A stretch of 64,000 nt of DNA from Bacteroidales bacterium KA00251 (GCA_001552775.1 KQ959260.1:78134-142133), one strand, 5' to 3'. Shown: positions 1 to 8,145, counted from the stretch's first letter. Notes: generated by a model from the sequence alone, not told the origin. Numbers and translations are program-made.

Positions 1-118
1 TCTAGGAGGTCTATTGACCTCCTAGAGGGGCTTCTTTTAGCTTTAATACAACACAAGGATACTAATAATCAGCGCGAGATATGCAATAGATTGCTCCGAT
101 TATACGTGCAACAGTCTC
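1..118. mobile_element. IS5-type element remnant, copy A (window-truncated)
   Basis: This is the right part of a decayed insertion element that recurs at 2848-3233 and 4768-5073. It starts inside the shared hairpin (arms about 1-11 and 16-26, loop TATT) and ends at 118 with ACAGTCTC, the outer end of the terminal repeat GAGACTGTTGCA read on the other strand. Compared with the other copies, the part with the transposase start is deleted: AGCTTT joins directly to ATACAACACAAGG. It is probably non-autonomous and dead. The left part lies outside the window. Confidence 0.6.
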
Positions 119-121
119 TTC

Positions 122-153
122 TTGACCTTTAGACAAAAAAATGCGTATCTTAG
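122..153 (+). promoter_or_regulatory. Promoter of the LRR protein gene
   Basis: TTG at 122-124, a 21-base spacer and TATCTTAG at 146-153 match the Bacteroidetes -33/-7 layout (TTTG, about 20 bases, TAnnTTTG) with one mismatch in the -7 box. It begins 4 bases after the end of IS remnant copy A. Transcription would start near 160, which rules out the upstream in-frame ATG at 141 and supports a start at 180. Confidence 0.6.
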
Positions 154-179
154 CACCACGAACTTTTACATTACATCTT

Positions 180-2741
180 ATGAAGAGACTTCTACTCCTT
201 CCCGTACTCTGCTTGAGTATCCTAACCTCTATGGCGCAAGAAGCAACTATCAAGCTCCTTGTCAAGCCCGACGCCACGGAGGTCACGTTTGTCTATCGCC
301 TCGCTCAGCAAGGAGCGACCGCTCAGATAGACCTAGGTGGCGGTGAGACCGCTACGCTAGAGCAACCCGAAGCTGAGAAGCTACAAACTTTTAAGCACAC
401 ATTTGCGAGTCCTAGTAGCACACAGCGCACTATTGCCATCTCTGCAGATCAGCTAGTCACACTACGCTTTACAAACAGCAAAGCTATCTGCGGAGTCACA
501 CAGATCGCAGCACCGCTCTTAGAGCGCTTTAACTGTGACTACACACCTCTGATGGAGAGCGAAGAGATAGACTTCTCCGCTTGTCCTAAGCTTGAGGAGA
601 TCACTCTCAATGGAGCTGAGGTATCTCGAGTTATCCTTCCTCCCAATAGAGGCTTGCTCAAGACCTTCCAGTGGGCTACTCCGCTACTACCCACCTCAGA
701 CAGTCGACAGCTAAAGGCTCTAGACCTGTCAGGCTGTACAGCCCTAGAGAATCTATCACTACAAGGGACCACGCTACGCACCATAGATCTGACCGATACG
801 CCTCTTCTCAAGATGCTCGTCATCACAGGTCTCAGCAACAAGGCATATCCTCGTCAATTGATCGGGGGCAAGGCTTTGACTCATCTAGAAATGGTGACTC
901 TGCAGTTCTGCGCCTTCACCTACGACATGCTTCCAGACCTCAACGGAACCCAACTGGACAAATTTAAGGTATCTAAGATGTACTTCGCTCATCTAGAGCG
1001 TTCGCAGTACCGAGATATGACGGTCGATCTCTCCAACCTAGCCTCTGCTAAAGGTATCTCTGAGCAACCAATCTCTACGACCTTCACCTGGTACTATAAG
1101 GATGCGGGCAATAAGTGGCAGCCCGTACCTACCGACAAGGTTATAGCTGGGGACAAGCCTGGGGTCTACACCTTTGATGAGTCTCTCCTAAACCCTACCA
1201 CGCACCAGATTATAGTACGTGCCAAGCTCTTTAATGCTGGCTATCCTGACTTAGCCTTCTACAAGGGAGGTCTGCACACCTACAACATCACGCTGCCCTA
1301 CAAGCCAACAACCATGTCTCTCTCTGTGACAAAGGAGTCTCCAGGTAAGGATGAGGATGGCTATGACATTGAGGAGATAGATATGTCTCTCCAGATAGCT
1401 GCAACTAAGGCAGAGACCAAGGTGCAGGTTGACTGGGGCGATGGCCAGCCTAAAGACTATACAATTCCCAAGGCTAATGAACCTTTTACCGTCTCTTCGG
1501 AGGTAGGCCTAGGGGCTCTTATTAAGATCTACGGACCTGTGACACTGGTAGATGCTACGGGTAGTAAGATCGTCGGAGTAGCCTTTGAAGATGCTGCGAC
1601 AATCGAGACACTTCGTCTCTCTCGCAACAAGATAGCGCAGATAGACCTCTCTCGTCTGCCCAACCTCAAGGAGCTACAAGTCTCTGACAATAAGCTCTCC
1701 GAGCTATCACTGTCGGCTACACCTAAGCTAGAGGAACTTTATTGTGGATACAACAAATTCACTAGACTCGCTGTAGAGCGTACGCCACTTCTGAGCGTGC
1801 TGAACTGCAACGACAATCAAATTTCCTCCCTAGCTCTAGCATCTTTGCCTAAGCTGGAAATAGCCGTACTGAGTGGCAATGCCTTCGGCGAAAGTCTAGA
1901 TCTTTCTGCCAATAAGAAGCTACGTGTACTAGACATTGAGAATTGTCAGCTTACTAAGGTAAAGCTCGAGAGCGAGTACCTAGAGCGTATCAAGGCTAAT
2001 GGCAATAAGCTCACTGAGCTACAGCTCATCCCCTACACAGGGCTGGCTCTCAATCTACATAGCCTAGACGTACGAGACAACAGCTTCACAGCTTGTGACC
2101 TCAACGACCTGCTCATACAGCTACCACCTGCTGGAGACACCAGTGATGGACGCTATCGAGTTCAGCTTAGTAAGACACCAGGAGCGACAACCTACGACAA
2201 AGCTCTGCTAAACGGTTGGATCGCTGATAGCGAGAGCACTAGCGGAGGGTGTAAGACCGCTAAGATTTTTGACACCTCGACGAAGCCTCGTGGACATGCT
2301 TACATAGCAGTCGGAGACAAGAAGTTGAACTTTGCAGAACCTCTCAAGAAGGCGATAGGAGGATCTATCGTACTGGTTCCAGACGAAGGGTATATTCCCG
2401 ATTATTGCAAGTGGAGCAAGAGCAAGCTCACGGCAGAAGATAAGGCTGGGACTACATATTTCTTCGTCCTGATCAACAACACTTTCGTTTCCTACGCCTT
2501 TAAGAAAGATACAGGCGTCGCTCCCGTTACCGATCGTCCTAATGTTTGGGTGATTACTCCGACAGCTACGGGCTGGGATGTGGAGACACCTTACAGCAAG
2601 ACGAACTATGAGCTATACGACCTCGCAGGACAACTCAGAGCTCATGGCGTAACTGACGAGACAGGGCGTCTTTCTTGCGAACTTCCCGCAGGGAGCTATC
2701 TACTCTCTATCGCAGGAGCTACGATCAAGCTGATACGCTAA
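180..2741 (+). CDS. Secreted leucine-rich-repeat protein with type IX secretion C-terminal domain
   Basis: Predicted 853-residue secreted protein. The chosen start, MKRLLLLPVLCL, gives a signal peptide ending near SMAQ; an in-frame ATG at 141 overlaps the -7 box and is rejected. Two blocks of leucine-rich repeats are visible, one in the first third (LKALDLSGC, LENLSLQGT, IDLTDTPLL) and one in the middle (LRLSRNKIAQIDLS, LKELQVSDNKLSELSL, LEELYCGYNKF). The last 60 residues (YELYDLAGQLRAHG...GRLSCELPAGSYLLSI) look like a type IX secretion C-terminal signal, which in this phylum directs cargo through the outer membrane to the surface. LRR proteins of this kind often bind host or bacterial partners; no ligand can be read from the sequence. 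By eye the gene is near 50% G+C, richer than its neighbours, and it sits between two IS remnants, suggesting transfer. Confidence 0.8.
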   Translation: MKRLLLLPVLCLSILTSMAQEATIKLLVKPDATEVTFVYRLAQQGATAQIDLGGGETATLEQPEAEKLQTFKHTFASPSSTQRTIAISADQLVTLRFTNSKAICGVTQIAAPLLERFNCDYTPLMESEEIDFSACPKLEEITLNGAEVSRVILPPNRGLLKTFQWATPLLPTSDSRQLKALDLSGCTALENLSLQGTTLRTIDLTDTPLLKMLVITGLSNKAYPRQLIGGKALTHLEMVTLQFCAFTYDMLPDLNGTQLDKFKVSKMYFAHLERSQYRDMTVDLSNLASAKGISEQPISTTFTWYYKDAGNKWQPVPTDKVIAGDKPGVYTFDESLLNPTTHQIIVRAKLFNAGYPDLAFYKGGLHTYNITLPYKPTTMSLSVTKESPGKDEDGYDIEEIDMSLQIAATKAETKVQVDWGDGQPKDYTIPKANEPFTVSSEVGLGALIKIYGPVTLVDATGSKIVGVAFEDAATIETLRLSRNKIAQIDLSRLPNLKELQVSDNKLSELSLSATPKLEELYCGYNKFTRLAVERTPLLSVLNCNDNQISSLALASLPKLEIAVLSGNAFGESLDLSANKKLRVLDIENCQLTKVKLESEYLERIKANGNKLTELQLIPYTGLALNLHSLDVRDNSFTACDLNDLLIQLPPAGDTSDGRYRVQLSKTPGATTYDKALLNGWIADSESTSGGCKTAKIFDTSTKPRGHAYIAVGDKKLNFAEPLKKAIGGSIVLVPDEGYIPDYCKWSKSKLTAEDKAGTTYFFVLINNTFVSYAFKKDTGVAPVTDRPNVWVITPTATGWDVETPYSKTNYELYDLAGQLRAHGVTDETGRLSCELPAGSYLLSIAGATIKLIR

Positions 2742-2769
2742 GCACCTGAACAGCTATAAAGTAAGCGAA

Positions 2770-2806
2770 GCCCCATACTCCGACCATGTGAGTATGGGGC
2801 ATTTGT
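2770..2806 (+). terminator. Intrinsic terminator after the LRR gene
   Basis: GCCCCATACTC (2770-2780) pairs perfectly with GAGTATGGGGC (2790-2800) around a 9-base loop and is followed by ATTTGTGT. It lies 29 bases after the LRR stop codon. Confidence 0.7.
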
Positions 2807-2956
2807 GTGCACGCAATGAATGTGTTGCACTGGTTAATTCCTATTTTGAGACTGTTGAAAAAGCCCACGAGCTGGCTTAGTACGATCGGATTGAATTTTT
2901 TACCATAAAAATCGTCCGCTTGTTAATATAGTTAAACTACCCCTTGGCTTCATTTT

Positions 2957-2998
2957 CCCCTCTAGGAGGTCTATTGACCTCCTAGAGGGGCTTCCTTT
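2957..2998. terminator. Element-borne hairpin terminator, copy B
   Basis: CCCCTCTAGGAGGTC (2957-2971) and GACCTCCTAGAGGGG (2976-2990) form a perfect 15-bp stem with loop TATT. The plus-strand flank CTTCCTTT is moderately T-rich; on the minus strand the stem is followed by AAAATGAAG, so efficient termination is more likely in the plus direction. Confidence 0.6.
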
Positions 2999-3025
2999 AG
3001 CTTTGTTGCATAATCAGATGGGGCG

Positions 3026-3139
3026 TCAATCAACCAGCTGATTGATTTGACTCAAAAAGGGATTTCTCATCTTGTTGCGTCTATCAATAACAGCAAGGTC
3101 TGCGAAGGAGGGCGCTTTGGTCTGTTTAATCTTGCTCAT
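3026..3139 (-). pseudogene. Transposase N-terminal fragment (copy B)
   Basis: The minus strand reads MSKIKQTKAPSFADL... and ends after 37 residues at ...NQLVD followed by TGA. The pattern with conserved FL.QI..L.DW resembles the N-terminus of IS5-family transposases (FLNQVDRLIDW). Compared with copy C it has lost about 17 bp that include the tryptophan codon. Everything with the catalytic DDE residues is missing. It is a remnant; expression would have no obvious function. Confidence 0.65.
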
Positions 3140-3245
3140 AGAGACAGCTAGAATACTTTCAAATACAATATAAAGACCCTAATAATCCGCGAGATATGCA
3201 ATTGTCTGCTCCGATTATACGTGCAACAGTCTCAAAAAAAGTAAA

Positions 3246-3253
3246 TATCTTTG
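3246..3253 (+). promoter_or_regulatory. -7 box upstream of lipoprotein gene
   Basis: TATCTTTG matches the Bacteroidetes -7 consensus exactly. No clear TTTG is seen 19-22 bases upstream, where the sequence is the terminal repeat of IS remnant B. It would give a leader of about 60 bases for the gene at 3320. Confidence 0.5.
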
Positions 3254-3319
3254 AATAGAGTTTTAGTACAAGACCTATAGAAAGGTCGTTAATGTTTAAT
3301 TTAGAAATGCAAAAGTATT

Positions 3320-3937
3320 ATGAAAACGAAAAGTTATCTTCTCTTATTTTCTCTATTCCTTGTTACTTCGATAGTACTATTGAGCAGTTGTGAATCTCTT
3401 GGTAAAACTAAAGACCCCAACAATTTGGGATTTGGTGTCTCGACTCCTATAGAGGTGATGTTTCCTATTTCCATTAATGTGCAGCAATTCAATCTCTCCA
3501 ATGCTTCCGCACCCGCTCTTAAAATGGAATCAGAAAATATGATGAGAGATGCACAAGGACGTATTTTATATTCCGGCACATTGACTTGGAACTTCGATGA
3601 GATTTGTCAAAACGCTGGTTTGGGAAAAAAGAAAGTCAAAAAATTCGACATCAAAGAGGTCTCTATCTTGCCACTAAATCCTAAAGACTACGAGGTGGGA
3701 TTTCTCAGAACCATGAGCATTTATACTGGAGATAATTATTCTGTGTTATTTGCAGAAAGTGATAACTCTACAGATGCACATCAAATTACGTTTAGCCTGA
3801 AAGAACATAATTTGTTAAATCTTTTGGCGCAGGGTAAGATGCCCATTAAGATTGTTACCACGCAAGCCAAAGACATTGAAGGCATAGAAACACTTGTTTT
3901 AGAGATTAAGTATAAAGGTTACATCGAAGTTGAATAA
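3320..3937 (+). CDS. Putative lipoprotein of unknown function
   Basis: 205 residues. The N-terminus MKTKSYLLLFSLFL...VLLSSC is a lipoprotein signal peptide with a lipobox ending in Cys24, so the mature protein is probably membrane anchored. The rest is beta-rich with no motif I recognise; the conserved-looking stretch ILYSGTLTWNFDEICQNAG lies near the middle. The next gene starts 19 bases after the stop and encodes a barrel-like outer-membrane protein, so the pair is probably co-transcribed and may work together at the cell envelope. Both genes lie between IS remnants B and C. Function not assigned. Confidence 0.7.
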   Translation: MKTKSYLLLFSLFLVTSIVLLSSCESLGKTKDPNNLGFGVSTPIEVMFPISINVQQFNLSNASAPALKMESENMMRDAQGRILYSGTLTWNFDEICQNAGLGKKKVKKFDIKEVSILPLNPKDYEVGFLRTMSIYTGDNYSVLFAESDNSTDAHQITFSLKEHNLLNLLAQGKMPIKIVTTQAKDIEGIETLVLEIKYKGYIEVE

Positions 3938-3955
3938 AAATAAGTTGGTTGCAGA

Positions 3956-4756
3956 ATGAAAAGGGTTCTTGTGAGCATGGTGTGCTTGGCTATGACCATA
4001 GCTCCAGTATATGCTCAGTCTAAAAATAAAATTGGTGTTGGAACTGCTATAGGCGTTGGTATTCCCGATGGAGCAAATATTAGTGTGGGCGTTAAATTTA
4101 TGCCGGAATTAACCGTACGTGCCGGACTTGGTATTATCCCGAAAATTCAAGTCTTTAAGCATCGTTTTACAATCGAAGATGTGGATGCGATGAAATCTTA
4201 TAAAGATGCCTTGGAATATGTACCAGGAGTAAATAGCACTTTCAATATTTCCAGTACTAGAGCCCATCTAATGGTGGATTATCATCCATTTAGAAATTTC
4301 TTTAGAGTAACAGCTGGTCTTTATATGGGTGCTGTAAAATTGGGCGTGGCTGGTCAATTGATTAATGCGGAAACTGGCAAGTCTATTATGGATGAAAGCA
4401 GCACTTTGGATCCTAATGATATGCCAAAGATTTCGATTTACGATAACGCTACTCCAGATGATAAATTGACCATACAACCAGATAAGGATGCCAAAGTTTC
4501 TGCCGATGTACGCCTTGGTCGCACCATACAGCCTTACTTGGGCGTTGGATTCGGTTATTATGTGCCCAATTCAAAGGTTTCTTTTATTTGTGATTTGGGT
4601 GTGCTATTCTCAGGAAAAGCCCATGCGACATCTCCCAATGTGTTGGCAGGAGATTTGAATAAAATGGCTGATTACTCAAAGGAGGCTCAAAAGATACTCT
4701 ATTACACCCAAATCTTACCAGTGCTTAATTTGGGCGTATCAATAAAGCTGTTTTAA
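3956..4756 (+). CDS. Putative outer-membrane beta-barrel protein
   Basis: 266 residues starting with signal peptide MKRVLVSMVCLAMTIAPVYAQ. The body alternates hydrophobic and polar residues with many glycines (KIGVGTAIGVGIPDGANISV, IQPYLGVGFGYYVP) and ends in LNLGVSIKLF, a C-terminal aromatic beta-strand typical of outer-membrane barrels. The length suits an 8- to 10-strand barrel. It follows the lipoprotein gene at 3320 with a 19-base gap, likely one operon. The element-borne hairpin at 4779-4812 would terminate it. I do not recognise a specific family. Confidence 0.7.
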   Translation: MKRVLVSMVCLAMTIAPVYAQSKNKIGVGTAIGVGIPDGANISVGVKFMPELTVRAGLGIIPKIQVFKHRFTIEDVDAMKSYKDALEYVPGVNSTFNISSTRAHLMVDYHPFRNFFRVTAGLYMGAVKLGVAGQLINAETGKSIMDESSTLDPNDMPKISIYDNATPDDKLTIQPDKDAKVSADVRLGRTIQPYLGVGFGYYVPNSKVSFICDLGVLFSGKAHATSPNVLAGDLNKMADYSKEAQKILYYTQILPVLNLGVSIKLF

Positions 4757-4778
4757 TAAATCTGTTAGCTTCATTTTT

Positions 4779-4820
4779 CCCCTCTAGGAGGTCCATTGAC
4801 CTCCTAGAGGGGCTTCTTTT
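4779..4820 (+). terminator. Element-borne terminator, copy C
   Basis: CCCCTCTAGGAGGTC (4779-4793) pairs with GACCTCCTAGAGGGG (4798-4812) around CATT and is followed by CTTCTTTT. The loop differs by one base from the other copies while the stem is unchanged. It lies 22 bases after the barrel gene and probably ends that operon. Confidence 0.65.
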
Positions 4821-4835
4821 AGCTTTGTTGCATAA

Positions 4836-4979
4836 TTAGCTGGGGCGCACGTTTGAGATTGTACGCCAATCAACCAGCTGATTGATTTGACTCAAAAAGG
4901 GATTTCTCATCTTGTTGCGTCTATCAATAACAGCAAGGTCTGCGAAGGAGGGCGCTTTGGTCTGTTTAATCTTGCTCAT
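4836..4979 (-). pseudogene. Transposase N-terminal fragment (copy C)
   Basis: This 47-codon reading frame runs MSKIKQTKAPSFADL...NQLVDWRTISNVRPS and stops at TAA. The first 37 residues are identical to copy B. LVDWRTI corresponds to the conserved IDWRPI near the N-terminus of IS5-type transposases; the catalytic part is absent. Confidence 0.65.
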
Positions 4980-5116
4980 AGAGACAACTAGAATACTTTC
5001 AAATACAACACAAGGATACTAATAATCAACTAGATATACTATTGTCTGCTCCGATTATACCTGCAACAGTCTCCTCTATGGATAGTCCCATTTATCGGGT
5101 ACTTATGGCTCTCGTT

Positions 5117-5190
5117 AAATGTTCCGAGACTTTTAGAAAAATCTTCCGAGACTTTTAGAAAAATGTTCCGAGACTTTTCAATTGAAAACT
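5117..5190. repeat. 22-bp tandem repeat array 1
   Basis: Three direct units with the core TTCCGAGAC start at 5122, 5144 and 5166, exactly 22 bp apart, separated by A/T-rich spacers (TTTTAGAAAAAT). The third runs into the palindrome TTTTCAATTGAAAA (5175-5188). The -33 box of the antiporter promoter begins 12 bases later. Related to arrays at 20434, 37548 and 54056. Confidence 0.85.
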
Positions 5191-5200
5191 ACTGCTGATT

Positions 5201-5233
5201 TTTGACCCCTCCGTAGTTTTTTTTCTACCTTTG
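5201..5233 (+). promoter_or_regulatory. Promoter of the CaCA antiporter gene
   Basis: TTTG at 5201-5204, 21 bases, then TACCTTTG at 5226-5233: an exact match to the Bacteroidetes layout. Its spacer contains GTAGTTTT, which could pair with AAAACTAC at 5185-5192 at the end of repeat array 1, so the array might influence this promoter or block read-through into it. Confidence 0.75.
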
Positions 5234-5262
5234 CTACAAGTAATCTTATTGTCCTTTTAGTT

Positions 5263-6273
5263 ATGGAGATTGTACTATTTATTATTTTCGTTCTTGTGGG
5301 AGCTTTTCTCATCCTCTATGGAGCCAATTTCCTTGTGGATGGTGCTGTCGCTATAGCCTATAGACTCAATGTCTCCACTGCTATTGTAGGACTCACGATC
5401 GTTGCCTTTGGTACTTCTGCGCCAGAGCTTGCCGTTAGTTTAACTGGAGCTATTCAAGGACAAACTGGTATTTCGTTAGGCAATATTGTGGGGAGTAACA
5501 TTTTCAATATACTCGCCATTCTTGGGGTATCTGCCCTCATACGACCGCTTATCGTAGGCAAATCCTCTCTTCGCTATGAGATGCCTTTTATGCTAGTGGC
5601 GACCCTCGCACTTTGCTTAGTTTCTCTCGACTATCTCTTTGAAGAGAATGTAGTAGACAAGATCTCTCGAGCCGATGGTCTTCTACTGTTGCTCTTCTTT
5701 GCGATCTTTATGGCATACTCCTTAGCGACTGCTAAGAAAAGCGAACCTGCAATTGAAGAAAGAGAGCCCACTTCCTTAGAGAGCAACAAAGCGGCCACCC
5801 AAAAGGGCTACCTCTCTATTTTGATGATCATAGGAGGGTTGGCTATGCTCGTTATAGGCTCAAAACTTTTTGTTCGTGGATCGTCCGAAATTGCAAGAAG
5901 TTTTGGCATCAGTGAAGCGGTAATTGGGGTTACGCTAGCTGCAATGGGTACCTCCCTTCCAGAATTAATCACCTCCGTTGTGGCTGTAAGAAAGGGACAA
6001 ATTGATATTGCCGTAAATAATGTTGTCGGGAGCAATATATTCAACATTTTCCTCATACTTGGCCTTACGGCTACAGTTAGCCCACTAAAACGTGGAGAGA
6101 TCATGGGTATGGATTATCTCTTTATGCTGGGCAGTGCCTTGCTTCTAGTGCTTTTTTCATGGTTCCCCAAAAAGGGGATTCTCACCCGTTTCTCAGGGCT
6201 CATTCTTCTTCTAGCTTACATTGCCTACATGCTATTACTTGTTATGCGCGTAACGGGTACAACACACTTTTGA
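5263..6273 (+). CDS. CaCA-family Na+(K+)/Ca2+ antiporter
   Basis: 336-residue inner-membrane protein of the Ca2+:cation antiporter family (YrbG type), which exchanges calcium for sodium or potassium. The two inverted alpha-repeats that form the ion site are clear: GLTIVAFGTSAPELAVS in the first half and GVTLAAMGTSLPELITS in the second, each with the conserved GTS.PE signature. Each is followed by GNIVGSNIFNI or NNVVGSNIFNI. About ten membrane segments flank a polar central loop (KKSEPAIEEREPTSLESN). Length and motifs are intact. It has its own promoter directly behind repeat array 1, and the next gene has a separate promoter, so it is probably monocistronic. Confidence 0.92.
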   Translation: MEIVLFIIFVLVGAFLILYGANFLVDGAVAIAYRLNVSTAIVGLTIVAFGTSAPELAVSLTGAIQGQTGISLGNIVGSNIFNILAILGVSALIRPLIVGKSSLRYEMPFMLVATLALCLVSLDYLFEENVVDKISRADGLLLLLFFAIFMAYSLATAKKSEPAIEEREPTSLESNKAATQKGYLSILMIIGGLAMLVIGSKLFVRGSSEIARSFGISEAVIGVTLAAMGTSLPELITSVVAVRKGQIDIAVNNVVGSNIFNIFLILGLTATVSPLKRGEIMGMDYLFMLGSALLLVLFSWFPKKGILTRFSGLILLLAYIAYMLLLVMRVTGTTHF

Positions 6274-6351
6274 GTAGACGATAGTAGCACGCACCATAGG
6301 CACCAAGAGCTAGGAGTGTGCGTGTGGGACTACAATATCACTAAAAAAGTG

Positions 6352-6359
6352 TATCTTTG
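6352..6359 (+). promoter_or_regulatory. -7 box upstream of the aspA leader
   Basis: TATCTTTG is an exact -7 consensus. No convincing TTTG lies at the expected distance. The predicted start near 6366 coincides with the beginning of the foldable leader at 6370. Confidence 0.6.
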
Positions 6360-6365
6360 CGGGTG

Positions 6366-6487
6366 AAACGAAGAGAGTTAGAAGATCCCCCTATAGCAAT
6401 ATGGTTGCTCCAGCAAGTGCAAATTGTATACTTGCGAGGGTGACCTTCCCTTTAAAATAAGGGAAATACTCCAGCTACTCTTCTAAG
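6366..6487 (+). ncRNA. Structured leader or small RNA upstream of aspA
   Basis: The transcript predicted from the -7 box at 6352 folds into a closed multibranch shape. A closing stem pairs GAAGAGAGTT (6370-6379) with AGCTACTCTTC (6473-6483) with a single bulged A. Inside are three hairpins: AGCAA/TTGCT (6395-6409), GCAAGT/ACTTGC (6413-6435) and TTCCCTT/AAGGGAA (6446-6465). There is no T run after it, so it is more likely the 5' leader of aspA than a terminated RNA. It may be a regulatory leader; a 6S-like RNA is a less likely alternative. I do not recognise a known riboswitch core. Confidence 0.45.
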
Positions 6488-6529
6488 AAATGGACAAATA
6501 ACATCTGTATCAAAAAGCTATATCCAAAC

Positions 6530-7960
6530 ATGGAAAAAACAAAGAAAACCCGTATTGAAAGCGACCTCTTAGGAGAAAGAGAGATCCCCGCAGGAAAACT
6601 TTACGGCGTACAAACCCTTCGTGGTATTGAAAACTTTCCCATTAGCAACTTTCATCTCAGCGAATACCCACGTTTCATTGAGGGACTAGCCTATACAAAA
6701 TGGGGGGCTGCCATTGCTAACTACCAGCAAGAACTTCTTAGCAAGGAACAATACGAAGCTATTGTTGCTACCTGCAAAGAGATTATTGAAGGGAAACATC
6801 ACGACCAATTTCCTGTAGATATGATACAGGGGGGAGCTGGCACCACAACCAATATGAATGCCAATGAGGTAATCGCTAATAGAGCCCTTGAATTGATGGG
6901 CTACGAAGCAGGAGACCACAAGCACCTCTCTCCCAATGACCACGTCAATTGTAGCCAATCTACCAACGATGCATACCCTACAGCAATACACTTGGGGATT
7001 TACGCTTCTCATCTTAAACTCCTTCCCTATATCCAAAAGCTTATTGAAGCCCTCGAAAAGAAGGGAACAGAATTTAAGGATGTCGTGAAGATGGGTAGAA
7101 CACAGCTACAAGATGCTGTGCCTATGACCCTCGGGCAAACTTTCAATGGATTTGCTAGCATTTTAAAAGAAGAACTTCCTCATCTGCAATACGCTGCTGA
7201 GCAATTTCTGACGATCAATATGGGTGCAACAGCTATCGGTACTGGTATCTGCAGTGAACCTAACTACGCACAACTTGTCACTAAGGCAATCGGTGAAATT
7301 ACAGGATGGCACATTACCCTAACCGAAGACTTGGTAGGTGCCACTAGCGATACTAGCCAAATGATTGGTTATAGCTCAGCCTTAAGACGACTTGCCGTAA
7401 AACTCAATAAGATTGCAAACGACATCCGTTTACTCTCCAGTGGTCCTCGCACTGGGCTCAACGAAATCAATATCCCTGCTCGTCAGCCAGGTAGCTCTAT
7501 TATGCCAGGTAAGGTAAACCCCGTAATCCCTGAAGTAATGAGCCAAGTGTGCTACAAAGTAATGGGCAATGACCTTACAGTAACACTCGCTGGCGATGCT
7601 GCCCAGATGGAACTCAACGCCATGGAGCCTGTAATGGCACAGTGTTGCTTTGAAAGTATAGACCTTCTTGCCAATGGAATAGATACCTTTAGAATCCGCT
7701 GCATCGAAGGTATTGAAGCCAACAAAGAGGTATGCCAAGGCTATGTACGCAATAGCATTGGTATTGTTACAGCACTCAATCCTATTATAGGCTACAAAAA
7801 CTCTACTAAAATCGCTAAGGAAGCGATGAGTACTGGAAAGGGTGTATACGAACTGGTACTTGAACATGGTATCCTATCAAAAGAAGACTTGGATACTATA
7901 CTGAGTGCCGAAAATATGATCAAGCCCGTAAACCTTCATCATATCAAACCCTTGAAGTAA
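6530..7960 (+). CDS. aspA: Aspartate ammonia-lyase
   Basis: 476 residues, the usual length. The enzyme converts L-aspartate to fumarate and ammonia in the cytoplasm, feeding fumarate respiration in anaerobes. Family motifs are intact: GAGTTTNMNANEV, the nearby SPNDHVNCSQSTNDAYPTA segment and the mobile SS-loop GSSIMPGKVNPVIPE with the catalytic serine. The N-terminus (ESDLLGEREIPAGKLYGVQT) is closer to aspartase than to class II fumarase, although the two are related and fumarase activity cannot be excluded. It is preceded by a structured leader and followed by a strong terminator, so it is a single-gene unit. Confidence 0.93.
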   Translation: MEKTKKTRIESDLLGEREIPAGKLYGVQTLRGIENFPISNFHLSEYPRFIEGLAYTKWGAAIANYQQELLSKEQYEAIVATCKEIIEGKHHDQFPVDMIQGGAGTTTNMNANEVIANRALELMGYEAGDHKHLSPNDHVNCSQSTNDAYPTAIHLGIYASHLKLLPYIQKLIEALEKKGTEFKDVVKMGRTQLQDAVPMTLGQTFNGFASILKEELPHLQYAAEQFLTINMGATAIGTGICSEPNYAQLVTKAIGEITGWHITLTEDLVGATSDTSQMIGYSSALRRLAVKLNKIANDIRLLSSGPRTGLNEINIPARQPGSSIMPGKVNPVIPEVMSQVCYKVMGNDLTVTLAGDAAQMELNAMEPVMAQCCFESIDLLANGIDTFRIRCIEGIEANKEVCQGYVRNSIGIVTALNPIIGYKNSTKIAKEAMSTGKGVYELVLEHGILSKEDLDTILSAENMIKPVNLHHIKPLK

Positions 7961-8011
7961 AATTTTAGTTGGGTAAAACATCTCGTTACCCAATAGATTA
8001 TCTATCTGTCT

Positions 8012-8046
8012 AAAGGGGGAGACTATTTAAATAGTCTCCCCCTTTT
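8012..8046 (+). terminator. Intrinsic terminator of aspA
   Basis: AAAGGGGGAGACTA (8012-8025) and TAGTCTCCCCCTTT form a perfect stem around TTTAAA, ending in TTTT. The whole is an almost perfect palindrome and could work in both directions. Confidence 0.9.
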
Positions 8047-8145
8047 GCTATACTCTTTCTTCTCTATAAAAAAATCACCTCATCTCCATTTTGCGCTGTA
8101 TATATCTTTTTACGTATACAATATAGCCATTTCAAAAAAAATGAT

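Larger units (their letters stand above)
2848..3233 (-). mobile_element. IS5-type element remnant, copy B
   Basis: This 386-bp segment is bounded by GAGACTGTTG (2848-2857) and CAACAGTCTC (3224-3233), a 10-bp inverted terminal repeat. On the minus strand it holds the first 37 codons of a transposase (3139-3026), then a deletion junction, the perfect hairpin at 2957-2990 and the distal end. No target-site duplication is evident (TTTT before, AAAA after). The transposase body is absent, so the element cannot move by itself and behaves like a MITE. A -7 box lies 13 bases past its right end and probably drives the next gene. Confidence 0.7.
4768..5073 (-). mobile_element. IS5-type element remnant, copy C
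   Basis: This segment matches copy B almost base for base from GCTTCATTTT, through the hairpin and transposase start, to CAACAGTCTC at 5064-5073. The left terminal repeat seen in copy B (GAGACTGTTGAAAAAG) is not present; the similarity fades upstream of 4768. It keeps about 17 bp more of the transposase start than copy B, so the three copies have different internal deletions. Confidence 0.65.

Noticed and set aside
6281-6330. Terminator after the antiporter gene
   Set aside because: CACGCAC and GTGCGTG could form a stem, but there is no T run and the loop is large.
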